This document shows positions 15,346-23,740 of a DNA stretch of 64,000 bases, one piece after another. The position numbers and the translations under genes are program-made. The notes beneath the pieces were generated by a model. That model was not told the origin of the DNA. It saw only the letters and a list, made by a program, of their open reading frames with translations, and did not search any database. Position 1 is the first letter of the stretch, and each line of letters opens with the position of its first letter. The DNA lies in assembly GCF_000372645.1 (NCBI RefSeq), contig NZ_APMP01000018.1, forward strand, positions 1 to 64,000, written 5' to 3'. This stretch comes from Caulobacter vibrioides OR37 (GTDB lineage: Bacteria > Pseudomonadota > Alphaproteobacteria > Caulobacterales > Caulobacteraceae).

Positions 15346-17373
15346 TCAAATAACAGGCGGGTTGGGATAGGCGTCAAGCACCGCCCCCAATGCCTGCTTG
15401 AGCGGCCCGAGGTGCGATTCGAATTTCTGCCAATGCTCGACCGCGTCCTTGAAGATCGGGCGGCGCACCTGCTCGGAGCTGGCGGTGCGGACGGCGCGAT
15501 CGTTCTGGTGCGGCGAAAGGCAGGCCTCCTCGAAGGCTAGGCCACAATGATCCAGCAGCGCGCGGATTTCCGCCTCGGGATCGGCGATCAGGCGCTCATA
15601 GATCACGCGATGCACACGTCCGGGCAAAACCGCATCAAAATGCGCCATCAGCGCGACATAGTCGGCGTAGTAGCGGCCGATGTCGGTCAGGTCGTAGCTG
15701 AAGGCCTGCCCCCGCGCGAAGTGCTGCTTGAAGCCCGAGAAGCAGCAGCCCAGCGGATGGCGGCGCGCGTCGATGATCTTGGCGTTCGGCAGGATCAGGT
15801 GAATCAGCCCGACATGCGCGAAGTTGTTGGGCATCTTGTCGATGAAGAACGGCTTGGCCGTCTTGCGCTGGATGCGGGTGCGCTCCAGGAACTCCTCGCC
15901 CAGCGCCTTCAGGTCGTCGGGCGAGAGGTCGGCCAGGCCCTCGGGATAGGTCGAATCGGCCCGTCGCGCGACCTTGCCGCCTAGCCGGCGGGCCATGACG
16001 ATCAGATCGGGCAGCTCCATCGTCCCCTCGACCTGGCTGTGGCTGGCCAGGATCTGCTCGATCAGGGTGGAGCCCGCCCGGGGCAGGCCGACGATGAAGA
16101 TCGGATCGGGCGCCGGGCAGCCCTGCCCCGCGCGCGCCGCCAGGAAGGCTGGCGTGAACACCGCCTTGGTCCTGGCCGTATCGGCCGCGTTCTCCTCGGC
16201 GTCGTAGTCCAGCTGCGCCCGGCGGATGGCCGCGCCGGCCGCGTAGTGTTCGAAAGCCGCGTCCCAAAGGCCGGCGTCCTCGTGCGCCTTGCCCAGGGCG
16301 TAGCGCAGGTGCAGGCGGTCGTCGTCCGACAGGTCGCGGGCGGCCAGCGCCTCGGTCATCGCGGCCAGGTCCGCGTCGGTGAACTTCACGGTCTTCAGAT
16401 TGGCCAGGCTCCACCACGCCTCGCCCAGGGTCGGCGCCTGGGAAAGCGCCGTGCGATAGGCCGCGATGCTGTCGGCCTGCCGGCCCACGGTCTTGAGGAC
16501 GTGGCCATAGCTCATCCAGCCCTTGGGCTGGGCGGGGTGCAGGGCCAGCATGGCGTCGCAGACGGCGATCGCCTGATCGTACTCGCCCAGCCGCGCCAGG
16601 ATCGCCGCGCGCAGGTTGGCGTAGCCGGGATGGCGCGGGTCCTTGGCCGTCAGGATGTCGATCTGGGCCAGGGCCTCGGCGTTCTTGTTCTGGCGATAGA
16701 GCATGGTCGCCAGGTTGTGCCGCGCCGCGGCGAAGGTCGGGGCCAGCTCGACGCAGCGGGTCAGCAGCGCCTCGGCGTCGGCATAGCGACCGAGCCTCGC
16801 CCCGGTCTCGGCCAACATGCGGATGGCCGCGATGTCGCCGGGATCGGCCTTCAGCCGCTCGCGCAGGATTTGCTCGGCGACGCCCAGCCGGTTCTCGCCC
16901 AGGGCCGTGGCGGCCTCGATCAGCGCCGGATCGCGGGTCGAGGCGCGCAGCTGCCGGGCCAGCGCCCGCTCCGCGCCGGCGGTGTCGCCCAGGAGCTCGA
17001 GGCTCTCGGCCAGGCCGCGCCAGGCCTCCGACAGACGCGGCTCCAGCGCGCTGGCGCGCTCGAAGGCCTTGGCGGCCTCGGCGGTCCGGCCCAGCTGCTC
17101 CAGGCAGAGCCCCAGCTCCAGCTGCGCCAGCGGCAGGTTCGGTAGGGCCGCGGCCAGGGGCGCGACCGTCCGAAGCGCCGCCTCCGGCTCGCCCGACAGG
17201 CGCAGCGCGGCCGCCAGCACGCGGGTGGTGTCGGCATGACGCGGCGCGGCCTCAAGGATGGCCCGCGCCTGCTCGGCCGCCAGCGCCGGCGCCGTCTCCA
17301 GAAGCCGCTCGGCGTGTTGGAGCGCGGCGGCGAGGCTGACGGCGGGCTGGGCGGTCGTGGATTCCATGGACAT
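15346..17373 (-). CDS. TPR-repeat sulfotransferase family protein
   Basis: A 675-residue two-part protein. About ten tetratricopeptide repeats occupy residues 15-390 (for example PLAQLELGLCLEQLGRTAEA and AWRGLAESLELLGDTAGA). A sulfotransferase domain follows, with a PAPS-binding P-loop PIFIVGLPRAGSTLIEQIL (P-loop 429-437) and ELPDL shortly after; the 3'-phosphate motif probably lies around residues 545-570. Bacterial TPR-sulfotransferases of this type are often encoded next to TonB-dependent receptors, as here (about 130 bp from the receptor start, same strand). The acceptor is unknown. It lacks a signal peptide, so it is probably cytoplasmic. Confidence 0.9.
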   Translation of the reverse strand: MSMESTTAQPAVSLAAALQHAERLLETAPALAAEQARAILEAAPRHADTTRVLAAALRLSGEPEAALRTVAPLAAALPNLPLAQLELGLCLEQLGRTAEAAKAFERASALEPRLSEAWRGLAESLELLGDTAGAERALARQLRASTRDPALIEAATALGENRLGVAEQILRERLKADPGDIAAIRMLAETGARLGRYADAEALLTRCVELAPTFAAARHNLATMLYRQNKNAEALAQIDILTAKDPRHPGYANLRAAILARLGEYDQAIAVCDAMLALHPAQPKGWMSYGHVLKTVGRQADSIAAYRTALSQAPTLGEAWWSLANLKTVKFTDADLAAMTEALAARDLSDDDRLHLRYALGKAHEDAGLWDAAFEHYAAGAAIRRAQLDYDAEENAADTARTKAVFTPAFLAARAGQGCPAPDPIFIVGLPRAGSTLIEQILASHSQVEGTMELPDLIVMARRLGGKVARRADSTYPEGLADLSPDDLKALGEEFLERTRIQRKTAKPFFIDKMPNNFAHVGLIHLILPNAKIIDARRHPLGCCFSGFKQHFARGQAFSYDLTDIGRYYADYVALMAHFDAVLPGRVHRVIYERLIADPEAEIRALLDHCGLAFEEACLSPHQNDRAVRTASSEQVRRPIFKDAVEHWQKFESHLGPLKQALGAVLDAYPNPPVI

Positions 17374-17423
17374 CAGGAGAGCGGGCGGAGGGCGGGAGTG
17401 TCAATGCGGCGCGCGTCGTCCGA

Positions 17424-18671
17424 CTACAGCCGATCGCGCAGCGCGTACCAGCTGAGCCCCGCCACCGTCAGCGGCCAGCGCAGCCAGCGCCCGCCGGGAA
17501 ACGGTGGGGTGGGCAGGCGAGCCAGCAGGTCGACGCCATCCGGCCGTCCCAGCGCGGCCTCGGCCAACAGCTGGCCCACGTGCGGCGCCAGCATCACGCC
17601 CTGTCCCGAATAGCCCGAGGCGACGCGCACGCCCGGCGCGATCTCGCCGACGAACGGCATCCGGCTCATGGTGATGCCCAGGGTCCCGCCCCAGGCGTGG
17701 GTAATCGGAACCTCGGCGAGGCGCGGATAGACCTTGGCCAGGTTCTTGCGGACCATCCCGGCGATATCGCGGGGAAAGCCCGGACGATAGTTCTCGCCGC
17801 CGCCGAACAGCAGTCGGCCGTCCGGCGTCTTGCGGAAATAGTTCACGACGAAGCGGCTGTCCGACACCGCCGCGTTCGAACGGATGATCTCTTCGGCCAG
17901 CGCGCCCAGCGGCGCGGTGACGGCGATGAAGTTGTTGATCGGCATGACCCGCGCCCGGGCCGGACCAGCCATCACATTCAGTGAGCCGTCGCCGGTGAGG
18001 ATCAGCTGGTCGCAGGTAACGCGGCCGGTCCGGGTCTCGACCACGATCTTACCGTCCGCGCGGCGCCAGGTCTCGGCGCGGGTATGCGCGTGGATCGTGG
18101 CGCCCGCCGCCAGGGCGCGCTCGGCCATGCCGCGCGCCAGCTTCAGCGGATGCACGTGACCCCCGCCGCGATCGATCAGGCCGCCGTGGTAGACGTCTGT
18201 CCCCAGATCGTGGGCCAGCGTCGCCTCGTCGATGAGGGCCAGTTGGTCATAGCCGTAGCGCTTGGCCATCCGCTCGGCGTGGGCGGCGTCCTCGGCCTCG
18301 CCGCCGGGCTTGTGGCGCGCGTGGATCAGGCCGGGCCGCCAGTCGCAGGCGATGGCGTCGGTCAGGGTCCGGAATTGGGCGCGGGCGTCCTCCGCCAGGC
18401 GCCAGAGCGCCAGGGCGTCGTCGGGGCCAACCGCCTTCTCCAGCCAGGCCTGGTCGCGCCGCTGGCCGGTATGGACCTGCCCGCCGTTGCGGCCGGTGGC
18501 GGCGGCGCCGACCTCTGACGCTTCCAGCACGATGGCGCGGCCGCCCAACGCCATGGCCGCGCCGAGGCCGGTAAAGCCCGCGCCGACGACGCAGACCTCG
18601 GCGGAGACGTCGCCGGATAGCGGGGGCAGGTGGGGGAGGTCGGAAGCGGTGTCCGCATACCAATTCAACAT
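17424..18671 (-). CDS. Gamma-glutamylputrescine oxidase-like FAD oxidoreductase (PuuB-like)
   Basis: A 415-residue DAO-family flavoenzyme. The FAD-binding motif is VCVVGAGFTGLGAAMAL (residues about 27-43) with E at the end of strand two (VLEASEVG), then GRNGGQVHTGQ, characteristic of the PuuB/OrdL group. C-terminal FAD contacts include AWGGTLGITMSRMPFVG and GYSGQGVMLAPHVGQ. PuuB oxidises gamma-glutamylputrescine to the aldehyde with H2O2 release. Position next to the glutamine synthetase-like gene and the transporter supports polyamine catabolism. The Shine-Dalgarno is formed by the purine strand of the family B repeat that abuts the ATG. Confidence 0.85.
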   Translation of the reverse strand: MLNWYADTASDLPHLPPLSGDVSAEVCVVGAGFTGLGAAMALGGRAIVLEASEVGAAATGRNGGQVHTGQRRDQAWLEKAVGPDDALALWRLAEDARAQFRTLTDAIACDWRPGLIHARHKPGGEAEDAAHAERMAKRYGYDQLALIDEATLAHDLGTDVYHGGLIDRGGGHVHPLKLARGMAERALAAGATIHAHTRAETWRRADGKIVVETRTGRVTCDQLILTGDGSLNVMAGPARARVMPINNFIAVTAPLGALAEEIIRSNAAVSDSRFVVNYFRKTPDGRLLFGGGENYRPGFPRDIAGMVRKNLAKVYPRLAEVPITHAWGGTLGITMSRMPFVGEIAPGVRVASGYSGQGVMLAPHVGQLLAEAALGRPDGVDLLARLPTPPFPGGRWLRWPLTVAGLSWYALRDRL

Positions 18672-18802
18672 CCCCCTTCCCCTTGATGGGGGAAGGGCCG
18701 GGGATGGGGGTGAGCTCGGCGCCTAGGACCGACCCGACATCGCAAGCGGAACACACGAAGATCACCCCCAACCCAACCCTTCCCCCATCGAGGGGGAAGG
18801 GC
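18672..18802. repeat. Family B paired palindromic repeat
   Basis: The left arm is CCCCCTTCCCC, TTGAT, GGGGGAAGG, then GGGGATGGGGGTGA; the right arm is TCACCCCCAACCC, then CCTTCCCCCATCGAGGGGGAAGG. It fills the whole gap between the synthetase-like gene and the PuuB-like gene. Its end provides AAGGGGAAGGGGG directly before the ATG of the latter. Confidence 0.85.
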
Positions 18803-18808
18803 CTTTTT

Positions 18809-20206
18809 CTACACATTCAGCAGCAGGAACTCCCGCTCCCAGGGGCTGATCGTGCGCATGAAGGTTTCGTACTCGGCCTGCTTGACCCGGTCATAGGCGG
18901 CGCAGAAGGTCGGGCCCAGGATGTCGACCAGCGGCTTGCAGGCCTCGAACAGACGCAGCGACTCCGACAGGCTGCGCGGCAGCTGCACGCCGGCCACGCT
19001 GGCGTCGGTATTGACCGGCTCACTGGGCTTCAGGCCCGCGATCATGCCCAGGTAGCCGGCGGCCAGGGTCGCGGCGATCGCCAGGTACGGATTGGCGTCG
19101 GACGAGGGAATCCTGTTTTCCAGCCGTCGATTGGCCGGATCGGACGGCGGCACCCGCAGACCGCAGGTGCGGTTGTCATAGCCCCACTGGGTGTTGACCG
19201 GCGCGCCCGAGTCCCGCGCGATCCGGCGGTAGCTGTTCACATAGGGCGCCAGGATGGCCATGATCGCCGGCAGATAGGTCTGCTGGCCGGCGATGAAGCC
19301 GTGGAAGAGCGCCGTCTCCTGCCCCTCGTCGTCGGAGAACAGGTTGCGCCCCTTCCGGTCGACGATCGACTGGTGGATGTGCATGGCGCTGCCCGGCTCG
19401 CTAGCCATCGGCTTGGCCATGAAGGTCGCGTAGATCTCGTGCTCCAGCGCCGCCTCGCGAATGGTGCGCTTCATCATGAAGACCTGGTCGGCCAGCTCCA
19501 GCGGATGGCCGTGACGCAGGTTGATCTCCATCTGCGCCACGCCGCTTTCGTGGATCAGGGTGTCGATCTCCAGACCCTGGCGCTCGGAATATTCGTACAT
19601 GTCCTCGAACAGGGCGTCGAACTCGTTGACCGCGCTGATCGAATAGCCCTGGCGGCCGGTCTCGGGACGACCCGAGCGGCCGACCGGGGGTTTGAGCGGG
19701 TAGTCCGGGTCGGTGTTGCGGTCGACCAGATAGAACTCGATCTCCGGCGCGACGATCGGGTTCCAGCCCTTCTCGGAATACAGCGCCAGCACTCGCCGCA
19801 GCACCTGGCGCGGGGCCTCCTCGACCGGACGGCCGTCGGGATGGAAGGCGTCGTGGATCACCTGGGCCGTCGGGTCCTGGGCCCACGGCACGGCGGCCAG
19901 GGTCGCGAAGTCCGGGGTCAGGAAGATGTCGGTGTCGGACTGCACCGCGTTCACCGCGCCCTCGAACTCGGGGAAGTCGCCGGTGATGGTCTGGTAGAAC
20001 ACCGCCAGCGGCAGGTTCATCGACGGCGCGCCGAGGAACTTGCGCACCGGCATGATCTTGCCGCGCGCCACCCCGGCCAGATCGGGCACCACGCACTCGA
20101 TCTCCTCGATGCTCTGCCGCGCGAACCAGGCGGCGGCCTCGTCGAGGGTCGAGACGCCGCGATCCAGGGTGTGCTCGCGCTTGGCCTTGCTGTGCTTGGG
20201 CTTCAT
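18809..20206 (-). CDS. Glutamine synthetase-family gamma-glutamylpolyamine synthetase (PuuA-like)
   Basis: A 465-residue GS-family enzyme. The N-terminal beta-grasp part includes VVPDLAGVARGKIMPVRKF. The catalytic barrel shows PEIEFYLVD (metal-binding Glu), MEINLRHGHPLELADQVF, FMAKPMASEPGSAMHIHQS (glutamate/ATP site) and NRTCGLRVPPSDPANRRLENRIPSSDANPYLAIA. True assimilatory GlnA features such as the adenylylation Tyr loop are absent. PuuA-type enzymes ligate glutamate to putrescine. The gene lies between the PuuB-like oxidase and a toxin-antitoxin pair. Two tandem CCGAGAGCTCGG units sit just upstream of its start. Confidence 0.88.
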   Translation of the reverse strand: MKPKHSKAKREHTLDRGVSTLDEAAAWFARQSIEEIECVVPDLAGVARGKIMPVRKFLGAPSMNLPLAVFYQTITGDFPEFEGAVNAVQSDTDIFLTPDFATLAAVPWAQDPTAQVIHDAFHPDGRPVEEAPRQVLRRVLALYSEKGWNPIVAPEIEFYLVDRNTDPDYPLKPPVGRSGRPETGRQGYSISAVNEFDALFEDMYEYSERQGLEIDTLIHESGVAQMEINLRHGHPLELADQVFMMKRTIREAALEHEIYATFMAKPMASEPGSAMHIHQSIVDRKGRNLFSDDEGQETALFHGFIAGQQTYLPAIMAILAPYVNSYRRIARDSGAPVNTQWGYDNRTCGLRVPPSDPANRRLENRIPSSDANPYLAIAATLAAGYLGMIAGLKPSEPVNTDASVAGVQLPRSLSESLRLFEACKPLVDILGPTFCAAYDRVKQAEYETFMRTISPWEREFLLLNV

Positions 20207-20214
20207 GACACGCT

Positions 20215-20238
20215 CCGAGAGCTCGGCCGAGAGCTCGG
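20215..20238. promoter_or_regulatory. Tandem 12-bp direct repeat between synthetase-like and antitoxin genes
   Basis: CCGAGAGCTCGG occurs twice without a gap and is followed by TTTTT. Each unit holds a GAGCTC palindrome, and the junction forms CTCGGCCGAG. It lies 8-32 bp upstream of the minus-strand synthetase ATG and 44 bp upstream of the antitoxin ATG. It could be the antitoxin autoregulatory operator; this is inference. Confidence 0.4.
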
Positions 20239-20281
20239 TTTTTCCGGATTCGTTCTCGAAAGGTTTCTGCTATCGTAGCGC

Positions 20282-20464
20282 ATGGCCAAGCCGGAACCCG
20301 ACATCTTCGACGAGTTTGAAGACGAAGCTGATCGCCAAGCGATGGCTGAGGCCGACGCAGACATCGCGGCCGGTCGGGTCGTGCCGCATGAGCGTGTCGT
20401 CGAGTGGCTAAAATCCCTTGGCACGCCCAACCAACTGCCCACACCATATTCGTGGCGGAAGTAG
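20282..20464 (+). CDS. Type II antitoxin (partner of ParE/RelE toxin)
   Basis: A 60-residue acidic protein beginning MAKPEPDIFDEFEDEADRQ with the C-terminal pattern ADADIAAGRVVPHERVVEWLKSLG, seen in short antitoxins encoded just before RelE/ParE toxins. The second half is a helix followed by a proline-rich tail likely to wrap the toxin. The stop codon overlaps the toxin gene by 13 bp, a typical coupled arrangement. The DNA-binding class (ribbon-helix-helix or other) is not clear from sequence. The pair is on the plus strand inside a minus-strand catabolic locus. Confidence 0.8.
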   Translation: MAKPEPDIFDEFEDEADRQAMAEADADIAAGRVVPHERVVEWLKSLGTPNQLPTPYSWRK

Positions 20465-20727
20465 TCTGGACCGACCGCGCTTTCGCCGACATTGAAGCGA
20501 TCGTCGCTTACATCGCCAGTGAATCGAAACCCCTCGCGGCTCAGCGTCTTGGCCAGAAGCTCTTGGCGGTCGGTGAAAGCCTCCGCGATCATCCCGATCG
20601 CGGGCGCCCTATCTCGCACGGCCGTCGAGAGGTCGCATTTATCAAGCCCTATCTGATGCGTTATCGGATCAAGGGCGACCGAGTCTTCATCATGGAGGTT
20701 CGCCACGCGGCGCGCCGTCGATCCTAG
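20452..20727 (+). CDS. Type II toxin of the RelE/ParE family
   Basis: A 91-residue protein if translation starts at GTG 20452, giving VAEVVWTDRAFADIEAIVAYIA. The ParE/RelE fold is supported by the VVWTDRAFADIEAIVAYI helix pair, LRDHPDRGRPI, the basic strand segment FIKPYLMRYRIKGDRVFIMEVRHAARRR, and the conserved Arg and His near the end. An in-frame ATG at 20404 would add 16 residues that overlap the antitoxin and do not resemble the family. The stop is 2 bp from the stop of the convergent aminotransferase. Whether it targets gyrase (ParE) or mRNA (RelE) cannot be told. Confidence 0.85.
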   Translation: MAEVVWTDRAFADIEAIVAYIASESKPLAAQRLGQKLLAVGESLRDHPDRGRPISHGRREVAFIKPYLMRYRIKGDRVFIMEVRHAARRRS

Positions 20728-20729
20728 CC

Positions 20730-22133
20730 TCATGTCACCGCCTCCGGCTTAAGCGCCCGCAGGATCGGCTCGGCCTCGGTCAGGGACTTGCCGATGATCG
20801 TGACCAGCTCGTCAATCTCGGCGTGGGTGATGATCAGCGGCGGGCAGCAGACGATGCTGTCGCGGATGGCGCGGACCATCAGGCCGTTCTTGATGCAGAT
20901 GTCGCGGACGATCGGACCGGCCTCGCCCTCCTTGTCGAGGAAGCGATGGTTGGTTCCCTTCTCGCGCACGATCTCGACGGCGCCGATCAGGCCCAGCGAC
21001 CGGGTCTCGCCGACCAGCGGGTGATCGTTCAGTCGGGCCAGGGCCTTGGCGAGGTAGGGACCGGTGTCCTTGCGCGTGCGCTCGACCAGGCTCTCGCGCT
21101 CCAGGATCTCGATGTTCTTCAGCGCCACGGCCGCGCAGGTCGGATGGCCGGAGTAGGTGAAACCATGGATGAAGTCGCCGCCCTTCTCGCGCAGCTCGGC
21201 GACGATATGGTCGGCCACGCCCACCGCCGAGATCGGCAGGTAGCCGGACGACAGGCCCTTGGCCATGGCGATCAGGTCCGGCTTGATGCCGTAGTGCTGG
21301 TGGCCAAACCATTGGCCCAGGCGCCCGAAGCCGCAGATCACCTCGTCGCAGACCAGCAGGATGCCGTACTTGCGGCACAGGGCCTCGACCGCCGGCCAGT
21401 AGCCGTCCGGCGGGATGATCACCCCGCCCGCCCCTTGCACCGGCTCGCCGATGAAGGCCGCGACATTCTCGGGGCCGACCTCGAGGATCTTGTCCTCGAT
21501 TTCCTTGACCGCGCGGTCGCGGAAGGCGGCCGGGTCCTCGCCGAAGCCGTCGCCGAACGCATAGGGCTGCATCACATGGTGGACGCCGGGAACCGGCAGG
21601 TCGCCCTGCACATGCATGTGCTTCATGCCCCCTAGCGAGACCCCGGCCACGGTCGAGCCGTGATAGGCGTTCCAGCGGCTGATGAAGACCTTGCGCTGCG
21701 GCTGGTCCTTGAGCTTCCAGTAGTGGCGGACCAGCCGGAAGACCGTGTCGTTGGCCTCCGAGCCCGACGAGTTGAAGAACACGTGGGTCAGATGGCCGCC
21801 CATCTTCTCGGCGATCTTGGCCGCCAGGGTCACGGTCGGCGGCGTCGCGGTCTTGAAGAAGGTGTTGTAGTACGGCAGCTCCAGCATCTGCTCGTAGGCG
21901 GCTTCCGCCAGCTCGGTGCGGCCATAGCCGATATTGACGCACCACAGGCCGGCCATGCCGTCGAGGATCCTGTGGCCCTCGCCGTCGGTGATGTGGCAGC
22001 CCTCGGCGCGGGTGATGATCCGGCTGCCGCCCAGCTCGGCGATGACCTTGTGGTCGGCCTGGGCCGGCAGGTGGTGGGCCAGATCCAGGCGCTTGAGCTC
22101 GGCGATGTCGTGGTTGCGGATCGGGACGGTCAT
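20730..22133 (-). CDS. Class III aminotransferase, putrescine/omega-amino acid:pyruvate type (SpuC-like)
   Basis: A 467-residue PLP enzyme of the class III family. Visible are GMAGLWCVNIGYG, the phosphate-binding FFNSSGSEANDT, SRWNAYHGSTVAGVSLGG, EPVQGAGGVIIPP, CDEVICGFGRLG (Asp to pyridine N) and the Schiff-base lysine in MAKGLSSGYLPISAVG. The HGFTYSGHPTCAAVA segment is standard. The sequence style matches Pseudomonas SpuC (putrescine:pyruvate transaminase) and related polyamine transaminases. It offers a second route, without glutamylation, from putrescine to 4-aminobutanal. It lies downstream of the transporter ATPase gene across a repeat-filled gap of about 290 bp. Confidence 0.88.
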   Translation of the reverse strand: MTVPIRNHDIAELKRLDLAHHLPAQADHKVIAELGGSRIITRAEGCHITDGEGHRILDGMAGLWCVNIGYGRTELAEAAYEQMLELPYYNTFFKTATPPTVTLAAKIAEKMGGHLTHVFFNSSGSEANDTVFRLVRHYWKLKDQPQRKVFISRWNAYHGSTVAGVSLGGMKHMHVQGDLPVPGVHHVMQPYAFGDGFGEDPAAFRDRAVKEIEDKILEVGPENVAAFIGEPVQGAGGVIIPPDGYWPAVEALCRKYGILLVCDEVICGFGRLGQWFGHQHYGIKPDLIAMAKGLSSGYLPISAVGVADHIVAELREKGGDFIHGFTYSGHPTCAAVALKNIEILERESLVERTRKDTGPYLAKALARLNDHPLVGETRSLGLIGAVEIVREKGTNHRFLDKEGEAGPIVRDICIKNGLMVRAIRDSIVCCPPLIITHAEIDELVTIIGKSLTEAEPILRALKPEAVT

Positions 22134-22195
22134 CGGTGGCTTCCCTGACTTTCGGCCTGCCTCTGGGAGCAGATCCGTTTGAACGCGAAAAATCC

Positions 22196-22413
22196 GATCT
22201 CCCCGGCGAATGCCGGGGCCCAGATCGTAGAGCGCGTTAGGTTTAAGTGTGAGCGGTTAAACCGCTCGACTGCGCTCTAAATATTTGAATCTAGAGCCTG
22301 TTTAACCGCTTCAAATGATTCCATTTGAAGCGGACAGGCCCTAGGGCTGTGAGGCGCCAGGCCGGTAAGAGCTCAGGCTGAATCTGGGTCCCGGCATTCG
22401 CCGGGAAGGTCGG
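22196..22413. repeat. Family C palindromic repeat with another element nested inside
   Basis: Outer arms read GATCTCCCCGGCGAATGCC (from 22196) and, inverted, GGCATTCGCCGGGAAGG (to about 22409), each continuing inward to CCAGATC/ATCTGGG. Between them is unrelated AT-richer sequence with its own inverted repeats: GAGCGGTTAAACCGCTC; AGAGCGC facing GCGCTCT; CCGCTTCAAATG facing CATTTGAAGCGG. The inner block also has GCTCTAAAT and TAGAGCCTG, words shared with the family F element at 37852. The gap holds no coding frame. Confidence 0.75.
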
Positions 22414-22425
22414 GTGGAGAGGCGA

Positions 22426-23556
22426 TCATGACAACAGCACCGCCGGCGAGCAGGCGTGCCAGCACAGCCACACCGTCTCGCCCAGCTTGAAGTCTTCCTG
22501 GTCCCAGCGGGTCAGGTTCGAGCGCTGGACCTTGATCCGCCGCCCGCCCCCATTGGGCGTAAGAACCTCGACCTCGTAGGTCGAGGACCCGCCCAGATAG
22601 GCCTCGTGCTTGATGACCCCCTGGATGGCGTTGGTCCCGGTGGGGGCGTCGCCGAGATTGGGCGCGGCCTCGCCCTCGATCTTGTGCAGCTCGATCTTCT
22701 CGGGCCGGATCGCCGCCCAGACCGCGCCGCCGCGCGCGCCGGTGACGCCGTGGTCCAGGAAGATGTCGACCGGCAGGTCCGGCGAGCGGATCACCGCGTG
22801 GCTGGGCTCGTCGACGGCCAGCACGCCCTCGAACAGGTTCACCTGGCCGATGAAGTCGGCGACGAACCGGCTGTTGGGGAACTCATAGAGATCGTTCGGC
22901 GAGGCGACCTGCCGCAGCACGCCCTTGTTCATCACCGCGCAACGCGTCGCCAGCGCCAGGGCCTCGTCCTGGTCGTGGGTGACCATGATGAAGGTGATCC
23001 CGACCTTCTCCTGCAGGGTGCAGAGCTCGGTGCGCATCTGCTCGCGCAGCTTGGCGTCCAGGGCCGACAGCGGCTCGTCCAGCAGCAGCACGCGCGGCCG
23101 CTTGACCAGCGCCCGGGCCAGGGCCACGCGCTGGCGCTGGCCGCCGGACAGCTGGTCGGGCTTGCGGCCGCCATAGCCGCCCAGCTGCACCAGCTCCAGC
23201 GCCTCCTCGACGCGGCGATCGCGCTCGGCCTTGCCCACCTTGTCGACCACCAGGCCATAGGCGACGTTGTCGGCGACGTTCATGTGCGGAAACACGGCGT
23301 AGGACTGGAACACCATGTTCACCGGCCGCTTGTTGGGCGGCACGTTAGAGATGTCCTGGCCGTCGATCAAAATCCGCCCCTCGGTGGGGGTCTCGAACCC
23401 GGCCAGCATCCGCAGCAGCGTGGTCTTGCCGCAACCCGACGGCCCCAGCAGCGCGAAGAACTCGCCCTCGTTGACCGTCAGCGAGACGTCGTCGACCGCC
23501 GCCAGCTTGCCGAAGCGCTTGGTGACGTTCTCGAAGGTGATGATGGGCTTGGTCAC
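22426..23556 (-). CDS. potA: Polyamine ABC transporter ATP-binding protein (PotA/PotG)
   Basis: A 376-residue ATPase. Walker A is GPSGCGKT (38-45), Q-loop Q84, signature LSGGQ (136-140), Walker B RVLLLDE (155-161) and switch H194 (MVTHDQDEA). A TOBE-type regulatory domain fills about 280-376, with AAIRPEKIELH and IKHEAYLGGSSTYEVEV. This matches PotA/PotG of spermidine/putrescine importers. It is the last gene of the Pot set on this strand (binding protein, two permeases, ATPase) and is separated from the preceding permease gene by a family A repeat. Confidence 0.92.
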   Translation of the reverse strand: MTKPIITFENVTKRFGKLAAVDDVSLTVNEGEFFALLGPSGCGKTTLLRMLAGFETPTEGRILIDGQDISNVPPNKRPVNMVFQSYAVFPHMNVADNVAYGLVVDKVGKAERDRRVEEALELVQLGGYGGRKPDQLSGGQRQRVALARALVKRPRVLLLDEPLSALDAKLREQMRTELCTLQEKVGITFIMVTHDQDEALALATRCAVMNKGVLRQVASPNDLYEFPNSRFVADFIGQVNLFEGVLAVDEPSHAVIRSPDLPVDIFLDHGVTGARGGAVWAAIRPEKIELHKIEGEAAPNLGDAPTGTNAIQGVIKHEAYLGGSSTYEVEVLTPNGGGRRIKVQRSNLTRWDQEDFKLGETVWLCWHACSPAVLLS

Positions 23557-23595
23557 TTCGATTGTCCCCCGACATACACGTTCCCGGCCAGCAAA

Positions 23596-23730
23596 GCGCC
23601 CCCTCCGTCACGATGCGCATCCGCATCGCGCCACCGCCCCCGCCTTGCGTGGGAGGAGGACATTCCACGCTCCTCACCCGTGAAACGGGGGAGGTGGATC
23701 GACGCGAAGCGGCGAGACGGAAAGGGCGCT
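23596..23730. repeat. Family A paired palindromic repeat
   Basis: It starts GCGCCCCCTCCGTCACGATGCG and ends GAGACGGAAAGGGCGCT, with inner CACCTCCC-type and ACGGGGGAGGTGG boxes. It fills the junction between the permease and ATPase genes of the Pot operon. Confidence 0.85.
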
Positions 23731-23740
23731 GCGAACATGC

